A DNA stretch of 64,000 nucleotides from the NCBI GenBank assembly GCA_036770365.1, contig DAIPJH010000005.1, positions 1-64,000 on the forward strand. The letters are read 5' to 3'. Position numbers and translations under genes: made by a program. The stretch is from DAIPJH01 sp036770365 (lineage in GTDB: Bacteria; Pseudomonadota; Alphaproteobacteria; Rickettsiales; UBA998). The notes beneath the pieces were generated by a model. The model saw only the letters and a program-made list of their open reading frames with translations, searched no databases and had not been told where the DNA came from. Numbering within the stretch: the stretch's first letter is position 1; each line of letters opens with the position of its first letter. Of this stretch, positions 62,804 to 64,000 are shown in pieces.

Positions 62804-63571
62804 TTACTTATTCATCTCATAAAGCGTATATAACCCATAAATGGTTAAATCGGGAATAGTTTCTTCAATTTGCGTAGAATGACGTGCATAGAGTGAAGCA
62901 AGTCCTCCTGTTGCCAAGACTTTCATCGATGCGCCGTATTCTTCTTTGATACGTGTCACAATCCCATCCACCATCGCCAAATAACCATAAAAAACACCAG
63001 ACTCCATCGCCGCTACTGTCGAGCGACCAATAACACGCTCAGGCTGACGTACACGGATACTCGGCAATTTCGCCGCTGCTTGATGAAGAGCCATCAGCGA
63101 AAGATTCACCCCAGGGGCAATCACTCCGCCCAAATATTCTCCCTGACCACTGACCACATCACATGTCGTCGCCGTACCAAAATCCACAATGATCAAAGCA
63201 GTATGATAGCGTCGCCATGCTTCCACCGAATTGACCAACCTATCTGCACCAATATCTTGCGGACGTTCAAGACAAACAGGCATCCCAACATCCATACCTT
63301 TTTCACCCACGATCAAAGGCTGAACATTAAAATAGTGACGACACAAAGTAATCATAGGAAATTGTGCATCAGGCACAACAGTAGACAAAATAGCACCCGT
63401 AATCTGGCTCGGTTCAATGGATTCATACATCAAAATCTGGCGCAGCCATACCGCATATTCATCAGCCGTGCGGTGACTAATGGTAGACATACGCCACTGC
63501 CCCACCAGCGTACCCCCATCAAATACAGCAAACACGATATTGGTATTTCCGACATCAATACACAGCAACAT
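62804..63571 (-). CDS. coaX: Type III pantothenate kinase
   Basis: A 255-residue CoaX. ASKHA motifs: DVGNTNIVFAVFDGGTLVGQWRMST at the start, ERPQDIGADRLVNSVEAW, IIVDFGTATTCDVVSGQGEYLGGVIAPG, and VLATGGLASLY. It phosphorylates pantothenate in the first step of CoA synthesis and needs a monovalent cation. It lies 9 nt after birA, as in many alphaproteobacteria. Confidence 0.96.
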   Translation of the reverse strand: MLLCIDVGNTNIVFAVFDGGTLVGQWRMSTISHRTADEYAVWLRQILMYESIEPSQITGAILSTVVPDAQFPMITLCRHYFNVQPLIVGEKGMDVGMPVCLERPQDIGADRLVNSVEAWRRYHTALIIVDFGTATTCDVVSGQGEYLGGVIAPGVNLSLMALHQAAAKLPSIRVRQPERVIGRSTVAAMESGVFYGYLAMVDGIVTRIKEEYGASMKVLATGGLASLYARHSTQIEETIPDLTIYGLYTLYEMNK

Positions 63572-63580
63572 AACGCACCC

Positions 63581-64000
63581 TCAGGCTTTTACCAACCCCT
63601 GCTGAGTATCCGCAAGCACATCACCTGTACCAAGCACCAGCAAGCCCTGCTCGGGATGTTCAACCATCATACGCCCCTGCGCATCAATATCCTTGAAAAT
63701 TCCTTCGACCATATCCTGTTCACGATTCACCCGCACCCCCTCGCCCAAATGATGAGCATGCGCACGCCACGCCGCACGAATCGGCGCAAACCCATCACGT
63801 GTCCATTGATCATAGCGCAACACAAAATGATGAATAAGGCGTGACAAAATAATTTTCGCGCTAATAATCTCAACACCTGCTTGTTTTAAATCCGTGGTGG
63901 GATACGCCATATCAAGCTTAGGATGATGTTCAACATTAACACCAACCCCAATCACCGCCCAACGCATCGCCGCACGCTCATGATCTTTCGGCGTTTCAAA
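63581..64000 (-). CDS. birA: Biotin-[acetyl-CoA-carboxylase] ligase, C-terminal part
   Basis: The frame runs in from the window edge, so only the last 139 residues are seen. FETPKDHERAAMRWAVIGVGVNVEHHP is the conserved GVG/NV region of biotin protein ligases; the C-terminal SH3-like domain follows (VNREQDMVEGIFKDIDAQGRMMVEH). BirA attaches biotin to AccB. It is the upstream gene of coaX. Whether an N-terminal DNA-binding domain exists cannot be told. Confidence 0.9.
   Translation of the reverse strand, partial: FETPKDHERAAMRWAVIGVGVNVEHHPKLDMAYPTTDLKQAGVEIISAKIILSRLIHHFVLRYDQWTRDGFAPIRAAWRAHAHHLGEGVRVNREQDMVEGIFKDIDAQGRMMVEHPEQGLLVLGTGDVLADTQQGLVKA

Overview
The window looks like ordinary chromosome of an alphaproteobacterium of moderate to low GC. 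The lineage call rests on gene content: 5-aminolevulinate synthase (the C4 route to heme), a three-gene PntAA/PntAB/PntB transhydrogenase, CobS-type cobaltochelatase ATPase, alphaproteobacterial AddB, a PAS_5 protein, DUF1150 and DUF465 genes, and a gene-transfer-agent (GTA) type baseplate protein. I cannot name a genus; a free-living, flagellated, polyhydroxyalkanoate-storing bacterium that uses oxygen fits. There is no rRNA, CRISPR array, transposase or complete prophage.

Layout. 1-3653 (-): 5' end of a very large GTA/phage tail 'megatron' gene, divergent from an OmpW-type porin whose upstream region carries an FNR-type box and two strong palindromes. 4836-10849 (+): mutS, a SulP anion transporter, an unknown protein and cobS. 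10874-18198 (-): bamA, then (after a + strand tRNA-Lys) queD, a lipoprotein, fliJ, fliI and a two-gene Aer-like aerotaxis receptor. 18431-20409 (+): hemB and an unknown gene. 20442-27070 (-): a PAS_5 protein, prfB with a textbook programmed +1 frameshift, and a five-gene envelope cluster resembling the PilM-N-O-P inner-membrane platform of type IV pili and type II secretion. 27206-31097: ubiX between two DUF465 genes, then heme A synthase and hemA. 31094-36017 (-): a membrane-anchored Cys-containing protein, a phasin and addB. 36177-39264 (+): pntAA-pntAB-pntB. 39359-44286 (-): pyrF, pyrC, a vapBC toxin-antitoxin pair, tRNA-Leu and ilvD. 44444-55843 (+): an acyltransferase, DUF1150, an RND efflux pair, an orphan flagellar-rod-like protein, an ExbB-ExbD-ExbD-TonB energiser and glmS. 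56000-64000 (-): a prepilin-peptidase-like protein without visible catalytic aspartates, a degenerate EAL protein, an AsmA-like protein, RNase J, coaX and the 3' part of birA.

The most unusual content is (i) the PilMNOP-like cluster together with the peptidase-like/EAL-like pair; (ii) a family of short imperfect palindromes with TATAG-type ends, often in tandem doublets between genes; (iii) a 106-bp inverted repeat at 45886-45991; (iv) hairpins built from 6-7 bp tandem units; and (v) a dihydroorotase in which the first metal-binding His of the HxH motif is Gln. Heme supply is spread over the window (hemB, ctaA, hemA), and two FNR-like sites suggest oxygen-responsive control of ompW and perhaps hemA.
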